From assembly GCA_004014935.1 (NCBI GenBank), contig CP025323.1, positions 620,001 to 684,000 of the forward strand: a stretch of DNA of 64,000 nucleotides, read 5' to 3'. A program made the translations under genes and the position numbers. The DNA is from Saccharomycopsis malanga. Lineage: Eukaryota; Ascomycota; Saccharomycetes; Ascoideales; Saccharomycopsidaceae. The notes beneath the pieces were generated by a model. The model was not told where the DNA came from and did no database searches. It saw only the letters and a list, made by a program, of their open reading frames with translations. Each line of letters starts with the position of its first letter. Within the stretch, counting starts at the first letter, position 1. Positions 11,071 to 21,400 of this stretch are shown piece by piece.

Positions 11071-11079
11071 TATATAAAA
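11071..11079 (+). promoter_or_regulatory. TATA box, ECM33
   Basis: TATATAAAA lies about 165 bp upstream of the ECM33 start codon, a usual distance for a strongly expressed yeast gene. Confidence 0.5.
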
Positions 11080-11242
11080 AGCTGAAGAAATCCTTCATAA
11101 ATAAAATGGGATAAGAGAATTTTTTTTGTTTCTTGTTTTCTTCGTTTGATATAAATTTCATCGTGCTTTTTTTAACAATCGTTAGTTGAATTTCCACAAT
11201 CAATTAAAACATTCGTTTAAAATAAAGGAAATTATAGAAAAG

Positions 11243-12496
11243 ATGTACATGAAATCAGCTTTATTGACAATTACTTTGGCTGCTGGTGTTCTTGGAGCCA
11301 ACTCCACCGTTGCCACATCATCGTCGTCAGCCCAACCATCTATTTCAGGTACTTCTGAATGTACATATAGCAAGGGGTACACTGCTTCTTCTCAGGCCGA
11401 TTTGGACAAGTTGAACTGTGTTACTTTTGACGGTGATCTTACCATCAAAGGAGACTTGTCGTCCGCTTCTTTGGCCTCGATCCAGCAGATCAAGGGATCG
11501 TTGACCATCAACAATGCCACCAACTTGAAGACATTCACAGCCAACTCGTTGATTGCAGTTTCCGAGTCGTTGACTTTGACAGACTTGACCATTTTGGACA
11601 CTTTGACCATTCCAAACTTGTACAAGGTTGGAAGCTTGCATTTGCAGGCCTTGCCAGCTTTGGAAGAGTTGTCTTTCACAGCCGGTTTGTACTCTGCCGA
11701 CAGCATTTTGATCTCCGACACGGAGCTTTCCTCTTTGAAGGGTTTGAACTTGGACACTGTTGGAACTCTTGATGTGAACAACAACAAGAACTTGCAGGAG
11801 GTCAACATTCCATTGAAAACCGTTTCTACAGCTCTTGGCGTGACTTACAACGCCGAGGCTGTGCAAGTTTCGTTCGACGACTTGGTCTGGGCCAACAACA
11901 TCACTTTCAGAGACGTTGGCTCTGTATCGTTGGACAACTTGACTGCTGTTAACCAGTCTTTGGCCTTTTTCAACAACTCGTTGGACTCCATTGCTTTGGA
12001 CAACTTGGAAACCATTGGTGGCTCTTTGTCTATTTCTGGCAACGACGACTTGAACGAAGTCGAATTCCCTGAATTGACCTCCATTGGCGGTGCCTTTATC
12101 ATTTCTGGCAACAACGACTTGGAGGGAATCACTGGTTTCGACTCTTTGAAAACCGTTGGCGGTGCCATCACTTTCAAAGGTAAATTCACCAATGCTACCT
12201 TGTCTTCTTTGAAATCCGTCAAAGGTGGTGCCACTATCGAATCTACCGGCGATTTGGACTGTTCTGCCTTCAACAAATTGTCCAAAAAAGGCGGTATTCA
12301 AGGTAAAGGTTACAAATGTAAATCTCCTCACACCTCCACCTCTGCTAAAGCTTCCAAATCTTCTTCTTCTTCCGATGACGATTCCTCCTCCTCCAAAGGT
12401 GACTCCAGCTCCTCTTCCTCTAAAGGCGAAGCTTCTGCCCTTCTTTCTACCTCTTTTGCCAGTGTCATTGCTGCCTTTGCTTTGTCCCTCTTCTAA
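11243..12496 (+). CDS. ECM33: GPI-anchored cell wall protein of the Ecm33/Sps2 family
   Basis: The 417-residue protein starts MYMKSALLTITLAAGVLGAN; an alternative ATG lies two codons in. The signal peptide is followed by a receptor-L-like repeat region (LVWANNITFRDV, the GGSLSISGNDDL type of repeats), a Ser-rich stalk and a hydrophobic tail (SFASVIAAFALSLF) that fits GPI attachment. Several NxS/T glycosylation sites are present. Ecm33 is needed for normal wall structure and, in C. albicans, for virulence. Unlike S. cerevisiae ECM33, no intron interrupts the signal-peptide region. It is the only gene between 7.8 and 15.3 kb, with unusually long flanks. Confidence 0.92.
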   Translation: MYMKSALLTITLAAGVLGANSTVATSSSSAQPSISGTSECTYSKGYTASSQADLDKLNCVTFDGDLTIKGDLSSASLASIQQIKGSLTINNATNLKTFTANSLIAVSESLTLTDLTILDTLTIPNLYKVGSLHLQALPALEELSFTAGLYSADSILISDTELSSLKGLNLDTVGTLDVNNNKNLQEVNIPLKTVSTALGVTYNAEAVQVSFDDLVWANNITFRDVGSVSLDNLTAVNQSLAFFNNSLDSIALDNLETIGGSLSISGNDDLNEVEFPELTSIGGAFIISGNNDLEGITGFDSLKTVGGAITFKGKFTNATLSSLKSVKGGATIESTGDLDCSAFNKLSKKGGIQGKGYKCKSPHTSTSAKASKSSSSSDDDSSSSKGDSSSSSSKGEASALLSTSFASVIAAFALSLF

Positions 12497-14503
12497 ACCC
12501 CTCTATCCCTCAACTCCTACCATTTTTCTCTTAGATCATCATAGAAGATTTCTCCCTCGTTTAATCCCGTGCTCTGCTATCACTACGTGGACCATACATA
12601 CATCACGTAAACTCGATTACGTGGCCTTTTTTTTAAAAATTGTTTTATAACAATGTTTCATTCATTCCTTCAAGAATGTTTTAATTTTTGTTCTGGTTTC
12701 GTTCCTTTAGATATTGTCTGTTTTTCTCATATAAGCTAATAATAATAATCATAGTTATTTCGTTGTACTGTTGTATATGTAAACCATAGTTTCATTCCAA
12801 TATATGGTAATATCTTACAAGTTGGTAATAAAACATATATACCTTACAATCTAATAATATTCATAGTCTATTCATCCTACTATTAAACATTCCTAACATT
12901 TTATACATGTCATTCCAATATATAACCATACCTTCATTTTCTCCTGTCAATACTACCAATCCCCATACTTGTCAACTTTCCATCAACGTGGCCTTTTTTC
13001 TCACAATTTCTGAAACCCAAAAGTTGGTGAAAAATTTTTTTCAGCCCATTTTGGAGATGCACACCAATGTATGGGATACGCACACTAGCTGCAGCCCAAA
13101 ACTTTAAATATTACCACCTAGGACTTGTGGAGACTCCTCTGCGTCGCGTTGCCAGGAAACAAACTAGACTTTCTTTGTCTTGTGTTCTTGCTTTTTACAG
13201 ACTTTCTTTTTGCAATACATTTCTCAAAGCAAAACTTGGATTGTATTTTACATAAACGGAAGCTCAATTATTATGTTATTGTTCTAATCCGTGTTGAAGA
13301 GGCGCAAGCGCGCAAGTGCAGGCGCACACGCTTGAAGGTGAGTTGCGACAGGTACGCGCATGCATGATATTGCATGCAGGACCCGACCTGCGCGAAAAAT
13401 ATGTGGGACACGACACCTCCATGGTTGCCAACTGGATACCTTCAAAATGGATCACTGCATGTTGCCCAATAAAGTATTATGCGACCAGTGGCTCATAATC
13501 TCTACCGCAACTCGCAGGTATACCGGCGCTCCCGGAAGGAAAAAAGTTGGATCCATATTGTAAGATCAACTATTAAAGAATTCCTCTTGTCTCTTGTCAA
13601 TGTGTGAAAAAATGTTATTACTTGGGTTTACAAATTGTTAATTGCTGAGCTGCATCCCGGCTTCTTTTCCTATTGTATGGTGTGCCATGTCCCACAGGTA
13701 AATGCAGCATCATAATAAGCTCAACGTTTGGATCATCCATTACAATTCCGTTTTGGGAAGTTTAATTGACGCCCCGCGATTTCGCTAATTCTCACTTCTA
13801 TATTTATCTCACCATAATCTACAGATTTGAGTGTCTTTCTTAGTAAAAGTCAGCAATTATAATTTTTATTGCAGTCTAAAAAATGTTGAATGTCAATAAT
13901 TAATGTTTGAATATATCCTTACCTTCTGATAATGTTTTAGAATGCAAAGATCTGTAGGATAATGCAAGTACCCGTACAATGCATATCTCCAAATTTTCAA
14001 TATCATAGTGGATTGATTAACAAGAAAGAGTACTGCTACATTGTTACAGATTGTAATATGGACAAATAGCCGCGCAAATTTAAAAGAAGGGAATCAGTAA
14101 GCGAGCCTATATAAAACTGAGGAGTCGAACTGTTTTGCATTTGAATCATAATCTAACATTTCCTTGTTAAATATTCGTAATTGCTAGAAACTGAATTGAC
14201 CATCAGACCTAGATATAAAAATTACACATATTCAAGTTAAGCTGCTACATTTACTATGTGCTTGGGATTGATTTAATATTAGTGATAATTTATAAAGTAA
14301 CTAAAATAAAAAGTGGCAAATAATGTAATATGAAAAGGCAAAAAGATTGTAAAAGTGACTATATATATACAACCCAAACAAATAAAGCAATAATCAAAAA
14401 TGGGATTTTAGTTGATTTAGGCTTTGCCAATTTTATCTGATAATTATAGACATTAGTCTTACTCAAATTATATGGGTTTATTAATACACTCAAAGTATGA
14501 TTA

Positions 14504-14873
14504 ATAATAATATCATATATTTCAAGCCCAGTACATATCAGTTTCGTATATACGCGCTATGTCTAAGGGGACTTGGTAAAACCCAGTGGGGAAAACCCAA
14601 TCATGTCCCGGTCATTGTTAGCTGCCCACCGTCTTTTTCCTGAACACCCGATGGGTTGGAAAGTAAGAACTAGACTTTGGTCTAGGTCGTGTTTCAGACA
14701 GTTGCACTTGCCTGTGAAATCACGTTCAGCATCGTAAAAAGCAGCGAGTAAAAGTGTCGTCTTGGGAATCGAACCCGTGTTCCTATCAGGTCTTGTTTTT
14801 CTCTTCTCTGAGAGCACGGACCACTGAGTCTCTTCTCTGAGAGCACGGACCACTGGGCCATTTGGCTCAGTGG
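14504..14873 (-). mobile_element. full-length tRNA-derived SINE-like element with 12-bp target-site duplications
   Basis: Read on the minus strand, it begins CCACTGAGCCAAATGG and has an A box TGGCCCAGTGG (14850-14860), a perfect B box GGGTTCGATTCC (14765-14776), a tRNA-unrelated body, a tail module starting AATGACCGGGACATGA, and an ATT-rich 3' end. AAAGTATGATTA occurs perfectly on both sides (14492-14503 and 14874-14885). Intact pol III boxes, a simple-repeat tail and a 12-bp duplication are the defining marks of a tRNA-derived SINE inserted by target-primed reverse transcription. The perfect duplication implies a recent insertion. A plain tRNA gene is excluded by the 250-bp body shared with other copies. 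Confidence 0.85.
14800..14855. repeat. 29-bp tandem duplication inside the SINE head
   Basis: A 27-bp segment, 14800-14826, is repeated exactly at 14829-14855 with two bases between. It covers the A-box 3' half and the anticodon-arm region of the tRNA-like head, so the element carries one complete and one partial A box ahead of a single B box. Confidence 0.9.
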
Positions 14874-15262
14874 AAAGTATGATTATGCCTAATATTTATT
14901 AATATAAGTACCACTTCACGTGACCGCATCTCGAAGAAATAAATAAAAAATATCAACAATGTTTAGCGCGGTTAAACCAAGTGAAGAACCAAGCAAACTG
15001 AGGAAAGGGAGAGAAAGAAAGAGAAGGAATGGATTATAGATAGCTACAGTAATTTTGTGTTTGTATATAGAGGCTATTTTATCGATTTTTAATAATTTTT
15101 TTTCATAAAAGTTTGCCAGAAATATTGAAATTTTGAGAGTCAGCGCTTAGGCTCTTCGAGGAATTTCAACAGTTGATGTGTAGCAGAACGAGTTATTTAC
15201 AATTCAGGGCCCTTTTGGATAGCGTATTTAAATAGAAGCAAACAAAGACTAGAGCGTTTGGC

Positions 15263-17887
15263 ATGGTTTATACAGCAGAGTCGAGTCCTGAGATACATCG
15301 GGTGAAGAAACAAAAGGTGCTGCCAATGGTGCCTGGGGCAGACTTGAAGGACTCGAAACAGTTCAAGCGGAGCTACAAGGCGTGTTTGAGTTGCCGAACA
15401 AGGAAAATTCGGTGTGATTTGGGGTCTCCAAACAATCCGATGGATCCTCCGTGTGCCAGATGTCGCCGTGAGAGAAAAGACTGTGTGTTTGCTGAGACTA
15501 GGCGAGGTGGCAGCAGTAGGAAAAGAAAAGAGTCGGCTGAGACATCGCCAACTGTTGCTGCGGCGCAGCTTCCGACAAAACAGCAAGTTCGGCAGCTACA
15601 ACAGACTGCCAATAGAGAGTTGAACAATAACGAGCAGCAGGCAGATGCCAGTGGCCACGAAGATGCCGAGAGACATAGAAACAGCTCTGCGGAGGTGTCG
15701 ACAATGCAGGGTGCCTTGTTGTTTCTTGCAAACGCCGCAGGAACAATTGCTCAGGCTGACGAAAGAGACCGTTTGGTGCGTAACAAGTACCAGCAGGAAA
15801 CGAGCGCGTCGGGCGCCGCGGCCGCAAGTTTTGGCGACGACATCGAGACCATGTCGCCAAAGATTCCGCTTGAACGTAGTTTTTCGGACCTCAAGCCGAT
15901 TATCCCGATGACAAACCTCACAGACTTTGATTATATTGGAGAAGGAAAATTGTTGAGAGAACGAGATGCCGTGGAATTGGTCAGGTTCTTCTTCAACTAC
16001 ATGCACCCGTTCTACCCATACATTCCGCCAGACTTGCACGACGCAAACACCTTGACAGGGTACCCGATCTTGCTTTGCACGGTGCTCACGATTGCGTCGC
16101 GGTACTATTCGCCAGAGGACAACCCAGAGGACGCAGAGGAGCCTCGACCTGAAAGTGAAAGGGCGGCCAGGATAAGCCGGCGGTTGGAGACCCACGAACG
16201 TTTATGGATGCACTGCCAGCGGTTGGTTTCGCAAAGTGTGTGGGCCGAAGCATCGACCCGATCGATTGGAACAGTGTATTCTTTTCTTCTTTTCACCGAA
16301 TGGAATCCGCGTGCAATCCACTGGAAATGGAACGATTATGCCAACACCAACGGGCCGAGCACGCACGCAGACTCTTTAGCCGGTATCAGTGCAATGCGGC
16401 GCAGCAGCAGGATGTCGTGGATGTTGTGTGGAACGTCCATTCGTTTGGCACAGGACATGGGGTTCATGGGAAACAGTTCGCGGACATTTGTTGCTACGCA
16501 TCTTTCGGAAACAACAATTGCCATGACAATTGGCCAACGAGGAATGTTGGCGCAATCCTTGGCCGAGGTCAATCTCAATGATGACGCCAGCTTTGAGGAC
16601 GCGTACCAGGTTGAAGACGACATGGTTTTGAAAGGCGACGAGGAAGCATTACGGATGAAGACCAACACCACTCTAAAATTCACTTTTCTCCAGCGAGCCA
16701 ATGTAGAATTGTTGAAAATCTCGTCCTTAGCATACGAAACATTGTATTGCGGCAAGTCGTGTGCAGCTCTGGACCAAAAACAGGTTTTAGCGGTCTTGAG
16801 TATATTGTCCCCTCTTCTAGACAGCTGGGAGGCAAAGTACAAAAAGTTGTTAGCACCCAAGACAATCGATCCCAAAGTGGTTTCCAACATTGCCCACAAG
16901 GCTAAACATGCGTTGGAGTTGTCCAAAACCCAAAAGGCAGAACTTGGCGCCATTGTCGACCACGAATCCTTGAGATTTGACTATTATTATACCCAGTTGT
17001 ATATTTATTCGCTAGCTCTTTCCAACGACAACACGCTGGCAAGAAAGAATCTTCGTCTTGACGAGCTAAACAAGGCTGCAAAATACATTGAGCTTGCCTT
17101 TCTGGCGTCCAAAGAGATACTTGCTTCTGCAACCCGCATCCACAAGCTCAGAATGCTTCGTTTCATGCCTGTTCGATGGTGCACTCGTATTGTTCGTTCC
17201 GTTGCCTTTGTTGTCAAATGCTACATGACCCTTACTTCAAACATCTCCTCAAACACGTACTCCTCCGCAATCGTCGGTCTCTCTGTCATTCCGACGGACG
17301 ACATTATTCAAACAGTGCAGAAAGCTGCCTTGGCGTTGCGTGAAGCGTCTCCTGACGAATTACATCTTGCTACCCGTTATTCTACCATTTTAATGTATTT
17401 ATGCTCCGAAATGAAGTCCAGTGCCGCGGCTCAGATCCATAGCCTGTTGCCAAAGAAAAAACACCATTCGGACCCTCCAAAACAGAAGAACACCTCTTCA
17501 GATACAAATCTTGATGAATCTCTGTACAAAAACAATAATAACTTCACCCCAGAAGATTCTAGTGTTTTTTCAAACTACCCAAATCAGTATCAAAACGAAA
17601 TCAGTCAACAATACAACCCACAACAAGCCTTCCATTACCTGTATAATGCGGTGGACCAGCAATTATATAATAATACCGCACCATCTAACACGCCTCTTGG
17701 ATACCCTCAATACAACCCACAGTATCAACCGCCACCCGAATACCCTGCAAACTACTTTGATAGCGGATTGCAGAATGTGTTTCAAAGTAATTCTTTCATC
17801 GGATTGGACTTTGTAGATCCATTCACTGAATTGCTCGAACAGCAGATGCGCGACAGCTCCACCGGAAAGGACACTTCCAAGGGGTAA
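15263..17887 (+). CDS. WAR1: Zn(II)2Cys6 transcription factor, War1-like
   Basis: The 874-residue protein has an N-terminal zinc cluster with Cys41, 44, 51, 64, 67 and 74 (CLSCRTRKIRC ... CARCRRERKDC) in C-x2-C-x6-C-x12-C-x2-C-x6-C spacing. A middle fungal-specific regulatory domain runs from about residue 225 (VRFFFNYMHPFYPYIPPDL) to about 720, and the Asn/Gln/Tyr-rich C-terminus suits activation. The CDLGS-NP-DPPCARC loop resembles War1, which binds weak acids such as sorbate and induces PDR12-type exporters. The class is certain. The War1 assignment rests on the cluster loop and overall layout and should be checked by reciprocal search. A SINE-like copy lies 390 bp upstream. Confidence 0.75.
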   Translation: MVYTAESSPEIHRVKKQKVLPMVPGADLKDSKQFKRSYKACLSCRTRKIRCDLGSPNNPMDPPCARCRRERKDCVFAETRRGGSSRKRKESAETSPTVAAAQLPTKQQVRQLQQTANRELNNNEQQADASGHEDAERHRNSSAEVSTMQGALLFLANAAGTIAQADERDRLVRNKYQQETSASGAAAASFGDDIETMSPKIPLERSFSDLKPIIPMTNLTDFDYIGEGKLLRERDAVELVRFFFNYMHPFYPYIPPDLHDANTLTGYPILLCTVLTIASRYYSPEDNPEDAEEPRPESERAARISRRLETHERLWMHCQRLVSQSVWAEASTRSIGTVYSFLLFTEWNPRAIHWKWNDYANTNGPSTHADSLAGISAMRRSSRMSWMLCGTSIRLAQDMGFMGNSSRTFVATHLSETTIAMTIGQRGMLAQSLAEVNLNDDASFEDAYQVEDDMVLKGDEEALRMKTNTTLKFTFLQRANVELLKISSLAYETLYCGKSCAALDQKQVLAVLSILSPLLDSWEAKYKKLLAPKTIDPKVVSNIAHKAKHALELSKTQKAELGAIVDHESLRFDYYYTQLYIYSLALSNDNTLARKNLRLDELNKAAKYIELAFLASKEILASATRIHKLRMLRFMPVRWCTRIVRSVAFVVKCYMTLTSNISSNTYSSAIVGLSVIPTDDIIQTVQKAALALREASPDELHLATRYSTILMYLCSEMKSSAAAQIHSLLPKKKHHSDPPKQKNTSSDTNLDESLYKNNNNFTPEDSSVFSNYPNQYQNEISQQYNPQQAFHYLYNAVDQQLYNNTAPSNTPLGYPQYNPQYQPPPEYPANYFDSGLQNVFQSNSFIGLDFVDPFTELLEQQMRDSSTGKDTSKG

Positions 17888-18483
17888 TGATAGGATTTTG
17901 AAAGCATTGGTAAATTGGTAATTTGTAAATATGTGAAAATAGATTAAGAATCAAACTATGTGAATTTATGTAGATGTTTTTTCTCTTTAATTGGTAGTCT
18001 AGTGGTTACTACCCAGTTTAAATAATAAAGAGAGAACTATTAAGATTTTGTAAGGTAATTATTGAAATTCCCATCGGTTTTGCCAATTTTCATAGGACAC
18101 AATTCTCATAAACAAAGTTCGAAGAATATGCTTGATATTCGTATAACAATTGGGTTCCAACAAAACAGGTTGATCATTCAAATTTTATAAGCGTTATTGC
18201 TAAGAATTATAAAGCTGGCTCTAAGCTTTTAAAAACAACAATTACAAAAAGCATATACTTGTTGTACTGATCATTCACAAGTCTCGCTCTAAAAATTATA
18301 TAAGCTATCAATGGGAGTCTCCTACATTGAATTGGGGAAGTTCATTTACACTCCATGGTATTTACAGTGTCGGACCAAATTATGTCCAAAACTAGGCAAC
18401 TGCTACAAACAAATAGCTAATCAAAATTCCGCATCCCATTTCTATCTGCATACAAACTTTATAGTATATAAAAATAAAAAAAA
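17888..18483. other. convergent 3' flanks
   Basis: AT-rich spacer between the ends of the War1-like gene and the ubiquitin protease gene; nothing else was recognised. Confidence 0.6.
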
Positions 18484-21400
18484 TCACATTACCAAACATT
18501 TTTCGTCTCTGTAACGTTCCCGTTTAGCCTTTATCTCGTTCTTTTTCTTTACCTTTGTCTTTTGGTTTCCATTAGGCACAGACTTACGTCTTGGGCTCTT
18601 CAACCGGCTCTTTTCTGTCTCCGTCAAGTACAAAGCTCTGCCTCGTGATTCTGGGTTTTCGTAGCTGCTACGAGGTGACCGAACAGCTGATGAAGATTGA
18701 GGACTCAAGTGACCATTGTCTTGAAATATCACAGGTTTTACAGCCTGCGCACTAAACGTTGGTGTAGATAATGTTGATTCGTTTTCAGTTTCGTCAACAT
18801 TGATATTATTTTTTGTCTCTTTGTTTTTGGTGTCTGGAACTTCTACTGGCTTCAATTTGCTGTCACTATTGTCCAGTAAATCTGATTTAGATCTTTTCTT
18901 ACTCAAATTTTTCTTTCTTCTGGACCATAGGGAGCCTACACTACTATTCATTCGGTAGAGCTTTCCCGATTTGGACATTTCCTCATACGGATAGACATTG
19001 GTGCTAGGATTAGTGTGAGTCTGTATAATTTCCTCTTTTGCGCCAGCAAGATCAAAGCTTTCATCGTCAGAATAAAGTGACTTGTTGGAGAAATTGTCAG
19101 ACATTATAGAACTGTTTCGTTTATTCATTGCTTTTGAAGACAACGAGCTGTTGGAGACAACATCTACATTTTTGATAAAAATATTAGGAGTTAACACTTC
19201 CTCATAATAGCCATTGTCTTCAGTCTTGAGCTTCCAATAAAACTTTTCTCTAATATCAATGTAATCCGCACTGTTAGGATATGGATAAGTAGAGTTATAA
19301 AACACCATTTTACTGAAAAGATCATGAGACTTTTTTGACGGTGCTGCTGCGGAGTCCAGATCACTGGTATTACTTGGGACGGATGTGTCGGAGAACGTGC
19401 TGGTATCGGATTTTTTACGAGAATTGTTAGCTTTTAGGGTGTTAGGCTCTAAACTGTGGGATGTACTTGGTGGTGCTAAAGATGAAGCCGATGGAGGTGG
19501 CATTGATTGTGCCAGAAATGGGGGCGTCTGGTTCCAGTCAATCTTATTATTGTCAACCTTGACAAAATTGTCGATCTTAACATTATCAAGTTTGTTGCTA
19601 TCAACTTTAGCATTGTCAAGCTTATTATGATTTTCTAAATGTAGAGCAGTAAGCTTTTCATTCAATGTTTCTGTATTGTCACTTTTCAACTCATTCACCT
19701 TGGCAACTACTTGGTTCAAAAGTTCTGTTTCCTTTTGTTTTCTTTTTATAGGCTCAGTGAATGATTCCATTCTATAGAATAAAATATATGGTATTTCTGT
19801 AGCTACAGCTTTTTTGAACGTGATCGGTTTAACTCTTTCGCTCTCTGCCAAGTCATCAAAAAGAAGCCATCTTTTGGAGTCTTCTGCTTCTTCAGTAGTA
19901 TGAGCGTCAAACGGCTCGTCTCTCACAATGGATATAAAATGTCCACTGTCAATCGAGTCCCCTCGGTGGCAAACTACGCTTTCCAACACTAATCTGAACT
20001 TGTCGTCATTGTCGGAGTCACTAGTGACGCTGTTTCTAGCATCGTCAGCAATAAAGTTGGGCAAGTCTATGAACGATGGGATAATAACTCTCTTATTATT
20101 TTTTTTAGAGTTTGTGCCAAATGTGTATCGTTTCAAACAGATTGGTAAAATCGGCCGTTTCTCAGCAAAGCTTTGTTCGGTCTGTGATTTTGGTTCCAAG
20201 TCAGTGTAAAATGGAAGCAATTGTAAGAACATCCATGCAGGCAAGCTGACTTCCCCATTCTTGTTTTCAGAGAATATTGAAACAGACGAATTAGCACGGC
20301 TCCGGGCAGCAACATTTATATTGTACAGTGAATCTTTAGATATTGATTGTGTTCTAGAATGTCTTTTGGTCAGTCCTTCATAAGAAGACTTGTTGCTAGT
20401 GAAACTTTCTCTTCTAGGTGATATCAATTGTGTAGAACTACCGTCCTTATTAGCATTAATGCTTTTTGGAGACACTTCTTGATAGGTGACTATGCCTTTA
20501 TCTACATGGTCATAATCATCATAATCAATAAGACTGGGTTCTTCCGATTGAGATGATTCGCCATCATGAGAATTTTGGTCCACATCTCTAGTATTCTCTA
20601 CAATTGTATTCTCATTTACTAGAGGAGACTTGGGACAATCTTCTACATGTTGATGACTTGGTTTCTCTCCATCATCACTACTTATAGTAAGATCATCTTC
20701 TCTCAAACTCCCTAACTGAGTTATGGTATTGCGACGCATTGAAAGCCTTCTTTCTAACTGTCTCTTAACATGAATAGAATTATTGAAGTAATGTTCCAAA
20801 CACTCTTCTAGCAATATAGATTCTTCAGGATAATTATTGGCATCCTTAGGAATACTATTAGATGATGCTTCTTTTGATTCTTTACTTTCTTTTTGTTGGG
20901 CTTTAGCTTTAGTAGAGTCAGCATCAGTAGATTGTGGCAAATTCTCCTCTTCCTCCACTTTATCCAAGGGATCCACACTTTCCTGGTTTTTAGACAGAGT
21001 GCTGGTTTTATTGATTTCATCATCCTCCGACGGTATCGACACATAAAGCATTCTTTCTTTGGTGAACCGATGATCATCTTTAGCAGCTTCTTTGCCACCA
21101 TGAGCAATATCGATCTTTAATGTCAAAAGTGGCATTGATAATAATTCAGTAAGGAATATAAACAAATCACAACTATCTTCTTGTTTTCTGGAAAGCGCTG
21201 CTTTGAATCCGTTTTCTGCTAACGATTGGCATAATAATCTCGTCAAATCATAAGTGATTTTTTTCCCAGATCGAAGAAGACTAACATACAACCGAAGAAT
21301 TGCTCGAAGTCTCTGCACCTTTTCGTCTTCTTGCTTATCATCAAACGATAATAAAAGAGGCTCAAAGCTTTCCAACTTGGCAAACATTGAGAAAAGAAGC

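Larger units (their letters stand above)
7781..11242. other. 3.4-kb gene-free region upstream of ECM33
   Basis: No ORF here encodes a recognisable protein. It holds a decayed SINE-like fragment (8014-8125), a 44/39-bp tandem repeat (9841-9926), a 12-mer GCGTGGCGCATG found twice (9082-9093, 10280-10291) and clusters of GTGGGAC and GCATGC words between 9.9 and 11.0 kb. The simplest reading is a long regulatory region. A replication origin or centromere function can be neither seen nor excluded from sequence alone. Confidence 0.5.
12497..15262. other. 2.8-kb gene-free region between ECM33 and the War1-like gene
   Basis: Holds the ECM33 3' flank, a GC-rich segment (13.27-13.70 kb) with two GTGGGAC and two GCATGC words like those upstream of ECM33, and the best SINE-like copy (14504-14873), which ends 390 bp before the War1-like start codon. 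No gene was recognised. Confidence 0.55.

Noticed and set aside
11345-12331. Long minus-strand frames opposite ECM33 (up to 328 codons)
   Set aside because: Shadows of ECM33 caused by its codon bias; no recognisable protein.
14765-14860. A genuine tRNA gene on the minus strand
   Set aside because: A and B boxes are present, but no cloverleaf closes properly, a 29-bp duplication splits the head, and the segment continues into a dispersed repeat body.
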